Of a stretch of 7,856 bases of DNA, positions 1 through 6,053 are shown piece by piece (within the stretch, counting starts at the first letter, position 1; every line of letters starts with the position of its first letter). The stretch is from positions 1 to 7,856 of the forward strand of contig JASLBD010000481.1 of the NCBI GenBank assembly GCA_030146745.1. The letters are read 5' to 3'. This stretch comes from Allosphingosinicella sp. (lineage in GTDB: Bacteria; Pseudomonadota; Alphaproteobacteria; Sphingomonadales; Sphingomonadaceae). A program made the translations under genes and the position numbers. Below the pieces are notes generated by a model, which did not search any database, was not told the origin of the DNA, and worked only from the letters and a program-made list of their open reading frames with translations.

Positions 1-54
1 GAGGAGCCCGAGCCCGAGGGCGCTCGCCGTTGCCAGGCGTTTTGCGATCGTCAT
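1..54 (-). CDS. 5' fragment of an exported-protein gene (signal peptide start)
   Basis: On the minus strand an ATG at 54-52 opens 18 uninterrupted codons that run off the left edge: MTIAKRLATASALGLGLL. The short positively charged start (K5, R6) followed by an Ala/Leu/Gly hydrophobic run is what a Sec signal peptide looks like. A good Shine-Dalgarno, GGAGAG, lies 4 bases upstream of the ATG (plus-strand complement within 59-64). The gene is divergent from the oxygenase at 180, leaving a 125-bp shared upstream region. The mature protein is outside the window, so no function can be assigned. It could instead begin with an N-terminal membrane anchor. The start and export prediction are inferred from only 18 residues plus the ribosome site. 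Confidence 0.6.
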   Translation of the reverse strand, partial: MTIAKRLATASALGLGLL

Positions 55-119
55 TGCTCTCTCCAAATTTCCACGTCGTGCCGGGCGCGTCATGGCGGAG
101 CGGAGCCGCGCGCGCAACT

Positions 120-152
120 CATGGGCTCGCCGCGAAGCCATGCGCTTTTTTT
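120..152 (+). other. Hairpin followed by T7 in the oxygenase leader (terminator/attenuator-like)
   Basis: CATGG (120-124) pairs with CCATG (138-142), and CT (126-127) pairs with AG (136-137) across one bulged G. The loop is 8 nt. After three bases comes a run of seven T (146-152). This resembles a weak Rho-independent terminator on the plus strand, 27 bp before the oxygenase ATG. No plus-strand gene lies upstream for it to terminate, so it could act as a leader attenuator or be chance. The T/A run is conspicuous in such G+C-rich DNA. It could equally be an A-tract in the promoter of the divergent gene at 1-54. Confidence 0.25.
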
Positions 153-179
153 ATCGCGCTCGCGCGCCTAGGGACGGGC

Positions 180-1169
180 ATGGCTTTGGACGGAACGATC
201 GGTCAGGTGGAGGCGCTGCTCGCGGCCCGGCGCTTCGGCGAAGCGGCGCGGCTGCTCCTGGCCGCCGCCGACTCCGGCGAGACCGCGGCGGTGGCCGAGC
301 TCGCCCATTGGCGGATCGTCGGCAACCTCATCCGCCGCGATCTCGGCGAAGCGAGGCGGCTGCTCGGAGCCGCGGCGGCCAAAGGCGACGTCGACTCGGC
401 CTTCCTCCACGCCGGCTTCCTCGCCGGCGGCTTCGGCGGCGAAGACGACTGGCCCGGCGCCCTCGCGGCGCTCAGGGCCCTGGCGAAGCGACATCCCCGG
501 GCGGCGGCGCAGCTTCGGCTGATCGAGGCGATGGAGCTGGACGGCGACGGCTTTCCGGGCCGGCCGGTCGAGACCCTGCGGCTCAGCGAGGCGCCGAACG
601 TCGTCGCCGCCCGGGGCTTCATGACCGGGGCCGAATGCCTCTATCTGAGGAATGAGGGGGAGCCGGACCTGCAGACCTCGGCGATCGTCGATCCGGCCAC
701 CGGGCGAATGGTGCCGCATCCGGTGCGCACGGCCGATTCCGCGCCGTTCGGGGTCTATGCCGAGGATCTCGTCGTCAACGCGATCAACCGGCGGATCGCG
801 GCGCTGAGCGGGACCCGGCTCGATCAGGCCGAGCCGATGCAGTTGCTTCGCTATCGGCCGGGCGGCGAATATAAGCCGCATATGGACGCTCTGCCGGCCG
901 AGCCCAACCAGCGCGTGCTGACCGTGCTCATCTATCTTTCCGACGATTATGAAGGCGGCGAGACGCGCTTCCCGCACACCGGCCTGTCCTTCCGCGGCCG
1001 GGCGGGCGACGCCTTGCTGTTCCGCAACGCCGGAGCGGACGGCCGCCCCGACCCGCTCAGCCTCCATGCCGGCCTGGCCGTCACCAGGGGCACCAAATAT
1101 CTGGCGTCGCGCTGGATCAGGGCTCAGAAATTCATCTACCCGCCGCCAAGGCCGATCTTGGAGATGTAG
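180..1169 (+). CDS. 2OG-Fe(II) oxygenase, prolyl 4-hydroxylase type, with N-terminal Sel1/TPR-like helical region
   Basis: A 329-residue protein. The C-terminal half is a P4H-type double-stranded beta-helix dioxygenase, a family that hydroxylates a substrate residue using Fe(II), O2 and 2-oxoglutarate. Iron ligands are visible as H234-x-D236 in YKPHMD and distal H296 in SLHAG. K306 in RGTKYLASRW is placed to bind the 2-oxoglutarate carboxylate. The typical strand YLSDDYEGGETRFP (252-265) precedes the distal His. Residues 1-115 are Ala/Leu-rich helices with short repeats resembling Sel1/TPR, plausibly a protein-binding module. No signal peptide is seen, so it is probably cytoplasmic. The frame is open upstream to 30, but I chose the ATG at 180. 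MALDGTIGQVEALL starts the helical domain, an AGGGA-like ribosome site precedes it, and an earlier start would overlap the divergent gene. The target (peptidyl proline, another residue or a small molecule) cannot be told. The stop is immediately followed by a palindromic element. Confidence 0.85.
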   Translation: MALDGTIGQVEALLAARRFGEAARLLLAAADSGETAAVAELAHWRIVGNLIRRDLGEARRLLGAAAAKGDVDSAFLHAGFLAGGFGGEDDWPGALAALRALAKRHPRAAAQLRLIEAMELDGDGFPGRPVETLRLSEAPNVVAARGFMTGAECLYLRNEGEPDLQTSAIVDPATGRMVPHPVRTADSAPFGVYAEDLVVNAINRRIAALSGTRLDQAEPMQLLRYRPGGEYKPHMDALPAEPNQRVLTVLIYLSDDYEGGETRFPHTGLSFRGRAGDALLFRNAGADGRPDPLSLHAGLAVTRGTKYLASRWIRAQKFIYPPPRPILEM

Positions 1170-1307
1170 CCCCTCTCCCGCTTTCCGCGGGTGAGGGCGG
1201 GCCCGCGAAGCGGGAGGGTGAGGATCCATGCCCCGGACTCGGCAAGACCCTCACTTCCCGCCGCTACGCGGTGGGCCCCTCCTTTTCGGCGGAAAGCGGG
1301 AGAGGGG
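1170..1307. repeat. Palindromic BIME/MITE-like element, copy 1 (19-bp perfect terminal inverted repeats)
   Basis: A 138-bp element begins at the first base after the oxygenase stop. Its ends are perfect inverted repeats: CCCCTCTCCCGCTTTCCGC at 1170-1188 and its exact reverse complement at 1289-1307. Inside are further hairpins: 1171-1181 with 1187-1197 (one mismatch), CCCGC-gaa-GCGGG at 1202-1214, GGGTGAGG (1216-1223) with CCCTCAC (1248-1254), and CCGC-tac-GCGG at 1261-1271. The layout is left arm, ~24-bp unique centre, right arm. A related copy in the opposite orientation is at 5289-5427. There is no transposase gene, so it would be non-mobile or moved in trans. Lying between convergent genes, its hairpins could also terminate transcription, although no T-tract follows them. 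The right arm overlaps the 3' end of the phosphoesterase gene. Confidence 0.8.
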
Positions 1308-2199
1308 TCGGCGAGCGCTCCGGCCGAGCCGCCATCTTCGCCGCCGCCGCCTCTTTGGGGCTGTCGTGCGGGATCGTCCGCGAGCTCCAATCCTCGCCGT
1401 CATAGGCGTAGCGGACGTGGCTTCCGCGGCGGAAGCCGCTGCCGTCCCAGGCGATCACCTGAAGCTCGATGTCGTTGTCGCGGTGGGCGTGGATCCAGTT
1501 GAAGCTCTGGAGCTCGTTGTTGCGGAGCCGCTTGGAGGTGGCGGTGCCGGCCTGGATGACGAGGGCGCCGCCGGCGCTCTCCGCCATCTTGCTCGCCGCC
1601 TCGGCATAGGTGCGGTGGAAATGGCCGGCCAAGGCGATGTTGACCCCGGCCCGGCACACCGCGGTCACCGCGTCCTCGTGGCGGCCGACGGCCTCGGTCA
1701 GCTCCGTTCCCTCGCCGATCGGCATCGAGAAGAGCGGGTGGTGAGTGACGAGGATCTTGGTCTTGCCCGGCGCCACCGCGCCGAAACGCTCCTCGATGAT
1801 CTTCATCTGGTCGCGATTGATCCGGCCGTCCTTGATGGTGAGCGAGCGGGCGGTGTTGATCCCGAGCACCGCCACCTCGTCATTCTCGAACCAGGGGCAC
1901 AGATCGTTGGAGATATATTTCTTGTAGCGGCGAAGCGGCGCGGCGAAGCGGGTGACGACGTCGTAGAGGGGGATGTCGTGATTGCCGGGGACGGCGAGCA
2001 CCGGCCAGCCGGCCGAGCGAAGCTTGTTGAGCCAGGTCGAGGCCTGCCTGAACTGCTCGACCCGGGCGCGCTGGGTGAAGTCGCCGGAAACGATGATCAG
2101 GTCGGGCTGCTGCTCCTGAAGCCAGGCGTTGGCGCCGTCGACGACCTTGTCGTCCTGGCAGCCGAAATGGATGTCGGAGAGATGCGCGATTCGGGCCAT
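1264..2199 (-). CDS. Calcineurin-like metallophosphoesterase (class III cyclic-nucleotide phosphodiesterase/CpdA-like)
   Basis: A 311-residue protein with the full dimetal phosphoesterase motif set in order: D9-x-H11 in LSDIHFG, D40 in VSGDFTQ, N73-H74 in VPGNHD, H153 in VTHHP, and H193-x-H195 in AGHFHRT. These residues hold two metal ions in this superfamily and hydrolyse phosphomono- or diesters. The arrangement is closest to the CpdA-type class III phosphodiesterases, but the substrate (cAMP, other cyclic nucleotides, phospholipid or other) cannot be fixed from motifs. No signal peptide or membrane segment is seen. I chose ATG 2199 because MARIAHLSDIHFG is the normal family start. No clear ribosome site precedes it. 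An in-frame ATG at 2280 would add 27 non-conserved residues, and the frame stays open through the palindrome array. The last 13 residues (PLPLSAEKEGPTA) and the stop are encoded by the palindromic element at 1170-1307, so the original C-terminus was probably replaced or extended. alr lies 253 bp upstream on the same strand. Confidence 0.88.
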   Translation of the reverse strand: MARIAHLSDIHFGCQDDKVVDGANAWLQEQQPDLIIVSGDFTQRARVEQFRQASTWLNKLRSAGWPVLAVPGNHDIPLYDVVTRFAAPLRRYKKYISNDLCPWFENDEVAVLGINTARSLTIKDGRINRDQMKIIEERFGAVAPGKTKILVTHHPLFSMPIGEGTELTEAVGRHEDAVTAVCRAGVNIALAGHFHRTYAEAASKMAESAGGALVIQAGTATSKRLRNNELQSFNWIHAHRDNDIELQVIAWDGSGFRRGSHVRYAYDGEDWSSRTIPHDSPKEAAAAKMAARPERSPTPLPLSAEKEGPTA

Positions 2200-2300
2200 G
2201 AAGGGTGAACGAGCCGGCTTGCGCCTGGTTGCCTCCCCTCCCGAACGGAAAACCGCCTCCGCGAGATCGGCGTCGGACATCAATATCGAATTGTGCGATG

Positions 2301-2460
2301 TTCGGTGCCAGGCACCGAAGGTCAAGGGGTTGATTTCCAACGCCGCGGCAGCCGTGTCTGAGCTCCCATATCGGATTTCGTCGAGTTCGGTGCCAGGCAC
2401 CGAAGTTTAAGGCGAGTTCGGTGCCAGGCACCGAAGTTTAAGGCGTTGATTTCTAACGCC
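2301..2460. repeat. Array of three identical 19-bp palindromes with a 31-bp tandem duplication
   Basis: TTCGGTGCCAGGCACCGAA occurs exactly at 2301-2319, 2386-2404 and 2417-2435. It has 9-bp perfect arms around a central A. Copies 2 and 3 lie in an exact 31-bp tandem repeat (2382-2412 and 2413-2443). Copies 1 and 3 are each followed by a related second hairpin: GGGGTT/AACGCC at 2326-2344 (one mismatch) and GGCGTT-gatttct-AACGCC, perfect, at 2442-2460. The basic unit is thus about 44 bp: a palindrome plus a short hairpin. The last hairpin contains the alr stop codon. The array fills most of the 253-bp gap between alr and the phosphoesterase gene; the rest (2200-2300) shows no clear promoter. 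GGTGCC-N-GGCACC palindromes resemble the REP sequences associated with RAYT (IS200-like Y1) transposases, but no such gene is present here. That link is inference. Confidence 0.85.
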
Positions 2461-3499
2461 ACTCCCGCGCGTGCCGTCGCCCCAGCGCGGTCAGAAGCTC
2501 ATATTGCGACAGTCCCGACTGCGCGGACGCGGACGGCAAGGCGTAATCCAGTTCCACCCAGTCCCCCTCCGCAAGCTCCGGCGCCTCGTCGACCCGGATG
2601 GCGGTGAGGTCCATCGAGACCCGGCCGACGACGGGCGCGTAGCCGCCCGCAAGCCGGGCCCGGCCGGTTCCGGAGAAGCCGCGCAGATAGCCGTCGGCAT
2701 AGCCGAGGTTGAGGATCGCGAGCTCGGCCGGAGCGTCCGCCCTCCAGGTCGAATTGTAGCCGACCGTGCCGCCCGCCTCGACCCGGCGGCGCTGGAGGAT
2801 CTGCGCCTCGACCCGGACGACCTGGCGGATATGGCCCGCCGCCTCGCGCCGCGGAATGCCGCCGTAGAGAGCGAGGCCGGGCCGGGTGAGATCGAAGGCA
2901 TAATCGGCGCCGAGGCAGATTCCGGCGCTGTTGGCGAGGCTCCGGCGCTTCGCGGGCACCGCGGCCGCGAGCCCGGCGAACTGGGCGCGCTGGCGTTCGT
3001 TCATCGCCTCGTCCTCGTCGGCGCAGGCGAGGTGGCTCATCAGAATGTCGATCTCGAGCCCTTCGAGGAGCCCCTCCGCCACCTGCTGCGGGCTGAGCCC
3101 GAGGCGGTTGATGCCGGTGTCGATCATGACGTCGCAGGGGCGCCCCCTCCCCTGCGCCTTCCAGCACTCGACCTGGAGCGGGGTGTTGAGCACGGGCCGG
3201 GCCGAAGAGGCGGCGGCGTGGGGCAGGTCCTCCCCGGCGAGGCCGTGGAGCACCGAGACGGACGCCGGCCCCAGCCCTTCGAGCAAGGCCTGCGCCTCGC
3301 GCCAGGTGGCGACGAAGAAGTCGCGGCAGCCGTGGTTGGCCAGCCGCATGGCGACGTCGCGGGCGCCGAGGCCGTAGCCGTCCGCCTTGACCGCCGCGCC
3401 GCAGGCGGCGCCGGCGCCTTGCTTGCGCAGCCAGCGCCAGTTCTCGACGAGCGCCTCCCCGTCGAGCAGCAGGCGCAGCGGGGAATGGGGCTCGGGCAT
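2453..3499 (-). CDS. alr: Alanine racemase (PLP-dependent)
   Basis: A 348-residue fold-type III PLP enzyme that interconverts L- and D-alanine in the cytoplasm, supplying D-Ala for peptidoglycan. The PLP lysine is K38 in AAVKADGYGLG. The second catalytic base is Y248 in GTVGYNSTW. R132 in TGINRLGL matches the Arg that tunes the PLP phenolate in this family. LANSAG (188-193), RPGLALYGG (206-214) and VGRVSMDLTAIRVD (291-304) are also characteristic. The C-terminal SQYELLTALGRRHAREW corresponds to the usual family ending. It is slightly shorter than the common ~360-380 residues, but all catalytic positions are present. The start at ATG 3499 lacks a clear Shine-Dalgarno, and no earlier in-frame alternative looks better. 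The gene sits 128 bp downstream of the transporter stop with an inverted repeat between, so it probably has its own transcript. The TAG stop lies inside a repeat hairpin (2442-2460). Some sphingomonads may carry a second racemase; that cannot be judged here. Confidence 0.93.
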   Translation of the reverse strand: MPEPHSPLRLLLDGEALVENWRWLRKQGAGAACGAAVKADGYGLGARDVAMRLANHGCRDFFVATWREAQALLEGLGPASVSVLHGLAGEDLPHAAASSARPVLNTPLQVECWKAQGRGRPCDVMIDTGINRLGLSPQQVAEGLLEGLEIDILMSHLACADEDEAMNERQRAQFAGLAAAVPAKRRSLANSAGICLGADYAFDLTRPGLALYGGIPRREAAGHIRQVVRVEAQILQRRRVEAGGTVGYNSTWRADAPAELAILNLGYADGYLRGFSGTGRARLAGGYAPVVGRVSMDLTAIRVDEAPELAEGDWVELDYALPSASAQSGLSQYELLTALGRRHAREWR

Positions 3500-3536
3500 G
3501 GGCGGCGGATAGCGGGTGGTGGCCTTTGGGGAAACC

Positions 3537-3624
3537 CGTCATCCCAGCGGAAACTGGGGTTCCGCCGGGTGAAAGGCCGCGGGGCTCTTCACCCGCTGGG
3601 GCCCCCGCCTGCGCTGGGGCGACG
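3537..3624. repeat. Two inverted 37-bp REP-like units (BIME-type)
   Basis: Unit A (3537-3573, plus) starts CGTCATCCCAGCGGAAACTG and ends GGGTGAA. Unit B (3588-3624, read on minus) starts CGTCGCCCCAGCGCAGGCGG and ends GGGTGAA. The two 37-bp units align without gaps at 27 of 37 positions and face each other across 14 bp. Each can form a hairpin, e.g. CCCAG (3543-3547) with CTGGG (3554-3558) in unit A. This GTCATCCCAGCG...CTGGG style of repeat is common between genes in sphingomonads (general knowledge, not searched here). It fills most of the 128-bp gap between the transporter stop and alr and could stabilise or terminate the transporter mRNA. Its family is different from the elements at 1170 and 5289. 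Confidence 0.75.
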
Positions 3625-3627
3625 ATA

Positions 3628-5223
3628 TCATTCCAGCTCCTTGCCCGCCGTCTCGGGGAGCCAGAAGAGGGTGACGACGAGCGCCATCGCCACCACGCCG
3701 ATCGTGTACCACAGGCCCGCGAACGGATCGCCGGTCTTGGCGACGATATACTGGCTGATGAAGGGCAGGAAGCCGCCGAAATAGCCGGTGCCGACATGGT
3801 AGGGGATCGACATCGAGGTGTAGCGGATCCGCGCCGGGAACAGCTCGACGAGAAGGGCCGCGACCGGTCCGAAGGTCATTCCCGAGCACAGGCCGATGAG
3901 GACGATGGCGAGGATCACCTGGAGCGCCTGGGCGAAGGTGGGCGAGCTCTTCTCGAGCTTGTAGCCGGCGATCTTGAGCCCGAAATCGAGGGAGGCCGGA
4001 TCGGAGGCGTCGACGGCGACTCCGCCGATCGTCACCCCCGGGGGAGCGCCCGCCGGCGCCTCCACGGTCGAATAGCCAATGCCCTTCTTCGACAAAGCAT
4101 CGAGGAGCTTGCCGCACTGAGTCGGCTGCACCTTCGCGAACACGGCGTAGTTGCAGTCGCTGCCGGTCACGACGACCGGATTCTTCCGGATCGCCGCCGA
4201 CAGCTCCGGATTGGCGACCGAGGCCATCCAGTGGAAGAGCGGGAACAGGACGACGATGGTGAGCGCGTAGCCGATCACGATCGGCCCCTTGCGCCCGACC
4301 CGGTCGGACAGCCAGCCGAACAGGATGAACCAGCCCATCGATATGGCGGCGGCGGCGCCGATCATGGCGCGGGCGGCGGTGTCCTCGATCCTCAGCGAAT
4401 TCTGAAGGAAGTACATCGCCTGGAACTGGGCGGTGTACCAGATGACGGTGAGACCGGCGGCGATCCCGAACAAGGCGACGAGCACGAGCTTGACATTGGA
4501 GCGGGTGGCGAAGGTCTCCTTCAACGGGTTCTTGGCGATCTCGCCGGCCTCCTTCATCGCCTGGAAGACCGGGCTCTCCTTCAGCTTGAGGCGGACCCAG
4601 AGGGAGATTGCGAGCAACACGACCGAAAAGAGGAACGGGATGCGCCAGCCCCAGGATTCCCATTCGCCCTTGTCGACGAACAGCTCGGAGACGAGGACGA
4701 CTGCGACCGAGAGCAGGAATCCGCCGATCACCCCGGCCTGGATGAAGCTGGTGTAGAAGCCGCGCTTGTGGCGGGGCGCATGCTCGGCGACGTAGATGGC
4801 CGCGCCGCCATATTCGCCCCCCAGGGCGAGCCCCTGAAGCACCCTCAGGAAGACGAGCAAGGCGGGCGCCGCCATTCCGATCGCCGCATAGCCGGGCAGG
4901 AGGCCGACCGCCGCCGTGGCGACGCCCATCAGGGTGATGGTGACGAGAAAGGTGTATTTCCGCCCCAGCTTGTCGCCGAGATAGCCGAACAGAACCGCCC
5001 CGATCGGCCGAACGCCGAAGCCGGCCCCGAAGGTGGCCAGAGCGAGCAGGAACTGGGCGGTCTCGCTCTGGGCCGGGAAGAATTGCTTGCCGATGACGAC
5101 GGCCAGGGTCCCGTAGATGAAGAAATCATACCATTCGAAGACGGTGCCGAGCGTCGAGGCGAAGATGACCATCCGGTCCCTTTTCGCGTCGATCACATAA
5201 TCGCCGGATACCGCCGTCGCCAT
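3628..5223 (-). CDS. MFS transporter, metabolite:H+ symporter (MHS) family, with large periplasmic insert
   Basis: A 531-residue inner-membrane protein with 12 predicted TM segments and the MHS opening FEWYDFFIYGTL (29-40). MFS motif A appears twice, GYLGDKLGRK (80-89) after TM2 and GWLSDRVGRK (303-312) after TM8, and TM4 carries LRVLQGLALGGEYGGA (126-141). Relatives such as ProP, KgtP and ShiA import osmolytes, dicarboxylates or shikimate with protons; the substrate here cannot be assigned. Between TM9 and TM10 (about 335-428) is a ~95-residue hydrophilic stretch that should be periplasmic. It has two cysteines (C357, C370) that could pair, and such loops are normally short. I chose ATG 5223 because MATAVSGDYVIDAKRDRM is a typical cytoplasmic lead-in and AGGGGG lies 5 bases upstream. 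The frame would allow 18 more residues upstream. Upstream (5224-5288) no convincing promoter was seen before the palindromic element. It is not tightly linked to alr or tetR. Confidence 0.9.
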   Translation of the reverse strand: MATAVSGDYVIDAKRDRMVIFASTLGTVFEWYDFFIYGTLAVVIGKQFFPAQSETAQFLLALATFGAGFGVRPIGAVLFGYLGDKLGRKYTFLVTITLMGVATAAVGLLPGYAAIGMAAPALLVFLRVLQGLALGGEYGGAAIYVAEHAPRHKRGFYTSFIQAGVIGGFLLSVAVVLVSELFVDKGEWESWGWRIPFLFSVVLLAISLWVRLKLKESPVFQAMKEAGEIAKNPLKETFATRSNVKLVLVALFGIAAGLTVIWYTAQFQAMYFLQNSLRIEDTAARAMIGAAAAISMGWFILFGWLSDRVGRKGPIVIGYALTIVVLFPLFHWMASVANPELSAAIRKNPVVVTGSDCNYAVFAKVQPTQCGKLLDALSKKGIGYSTVEAPAGAPPGVTIGGVAVDASDPASLDFGLKIAGYKLEKSSPTFAQALQVILAIVLIGLCSGMTFGPVAALLVELFPARIRYTSMSIPYHVGTGYFGGFLPFISQYIVAKTGDPFAGLWYTIGVVAMALVVTLFWLPETAGKELE

Positions 5224-5288
5224 TCGCGCCCCCTGGTCTTTTGGAACTGTGTAAGCGGGGCGGGCGGGAGCGGGCAAGCGCCAGAAAT

Positions 5289-5427
5289 CCCCTCTCCCGT
5301 CCTTACGGGAGAGGAGGGGCCCGCCGCGCAGCGGTGGGAGGTGAGGGCCTTGCTGAGGCAGGAGTACAGACCCTCACCTCCCAAGCTTCGCTTGGGCCCC
5401 TCCTCTCCCGCGAAAAGCGGGAGAGGG
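5289..5427. repeat. Palindromic BIME/MITE-like element, copy 2
   Basis: A 139-bp element with the same architecture as 1170-1307. The left end is a perfect hairpin CCTCTCCCGT-cctt-ACGGGAGAGG (5291-5314), and the right end is a perfect hairpin CCTCTCCCGC-gaaaa-GCGGGAGAGG (5402-5426). Between them, GAGGAGGGGCCC...GGGAGGTGAGGG (5311-5347) is inverted as 5371 to about 5405, each arm carrying its own small hairpin (CCGC-gca-GCGG; AAGC-ttc-GCTT). The centre is a 23-bp unique spacer. Comparing the centre with the reverse complement of copy 1 gives an ungapped alignment (TTGC-GAG conserved), so the copies are homologous and oppositely oriented. It lies between the tetR stop (5439) and the transporter start (5223), where it may terminate tetR transcription. 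Confidence 0.8.
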
Positions 5428-5438
5428 AGGTGCGTGCC

Positions 5439-6053
5439 TCACACCGTCAGATGATCCAGCACCGCCGGCAGCAGCGCATCGGCCGCCGCCTCCGCGGCGC
5501 CGGGCTCCGATCCGAACCCTCCGTCGATCGCGAGCCGGGCGAAGCCGTGGACCATCGACCAGCAGGCGATCGAAGGCGCCATCTCCGGCCCGCCCGGCGG
5601 CCGGGCGTCCCCCTCCCCGCCCCTCGCGGCGCGGTCGAGGAGGAGGAAGGCGCGGGAGGCGGCGGCGGCGTAACCGGGATCGTCCCGCTTCAGCAGAGCC
5701 GCGCGCCACATCAGGTCGAAACGGGCCCGGTTGGCGAGGGCGAAGCGGACGTAGGCGAAGCCCTGGGCCCGGATCCGGGCTTCGCGATCGCCGGCCGCTT
5801 CCGCCGCCTCGAGGGCATCGCCGAGATCGCGGAAGGCGCCGGCGGCGACGGCGGTGAGCAGTCCGGAGGCGTCGCCGAAATGATGGGCGGGAGCGGCCGG
5901 AGAGACTCCGGCGCGCCGGGCCGTCTCGCGAAGGCTGAAGCCGTGGGTCCCGCGCTCGGCGAGCACCGCCTCGGCGGCCGCGATCAGCGCCGGGCGAAGC
6001 GCGCCGTGATGATAGGCGCGTTTGGACTTGACGCTGTCTAGATCATCGTTCAT
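5439..6053 (-). CDS. TetR/AcrR family transcriptional regulator with WHG-type C-terminal domain
   Basis: A 204-residue dimeric DNA-binding repressor. The N-terminal TetR helix-turn-helix covers about 11-70: HHGALRPALIAAAEAVLAER, then SLRETARRAG (40-49) and the recognition helix SPAAPAHHFGD (51-61). The C-terminal part is helical, and CWSMVHGFARL (164-174) carries the W-x-x-x-H-G signature of the WHG (TetR_C_33) ligand-binding domain. The ligand is unknown. The start at ATG 6053 gives the usual short lead (MNDDLDSVKSKRAYHHG). An earlier start (6128) would run through the divergent gene's start. There is no Shine-Dalgarno: a TTGCCA-N17-TATAGA promoter ends 6 bp before the ATG, suggesting a leaderless mRNA. 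It is divergent from the ABA4-like/7-TM pair with only 37 bp between starts, and the inverted repeat at 6031-6071 overlaps both promoters. Autoregulation and control of that pair are therefore the likely roles. It probably does not control the transporter downstream of it. Confidence 0.9.
   Translation of the reverse strand: MNDDLDSVKSKRAYHHGALRPALIAAAEAVLAERGTHGFSLRETARRAGVSPAAPAHHFGDASGLLTAVAAGAFRDLGDALEAAEAAGDREARIRAQGFAYVRFALANRARFDLMWRAALLKRDDPGYAAAASRAFLLLDRAARGGEGDARPPGGPEMAPSIACWSMVHGFARLAIDGGFGSEPGAAEAAADALLPAVLDHLTV

Noticed and set aside
30..179. N-terminal extension of the oxygenase to 30
   Set aside because: It needs a TTG start inside the divergent gene's coding region, lacks a ribosome site, and encodes sequence unlike the family.
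168..1229. Minus-strand open frame of 353 codons opposite the oxygenase
   Set aside because: The plus strand carries complete P4H catalytic motifs. The minus frame lacks a domain and would start inside the repeat.
2200..2400. N-terminal extension of the phosphoesterase through the palindrome array
   Set aside because: The frame is open only because the repeats lack stops. The family normally begins directly before LSDIHFG. The ATG at 2280 remains a minor alternative.
2301..2435. CRISPR array from the three identical repeats
   Set aside because: Repeats are 19-bp full palindromes with spacers of 66 and 12 bp. Two are part of a tandem duplication and there are no cas genes. This is a REP-type array.
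2471..3784. Plus-strand open frame of 437 codons opposite alr
   Set aside because: Antisense to alanine racemase with all catalytic motifs on the other strand. The shadow has no recognisable domain and runs on through the repeat at 3537-3624.
5224..5288. Promoter for the transporter (TTGCCC then TACACA on the minus strand)
   Set aside because: The -10-like match is poor and the surrounding DNA is extremely G+C-rich, so I cannot separate it from chance.
3526..5454. Long plus-strand open frame (642 codons) opposite the transporter
   Set aside because: It is the antisense shadow of a clear 12-TM transporter. Its composition (Asp/Glu/Gly/Arg-rich, no domain) is what high-GC third-position bias produces on the opposite strand.
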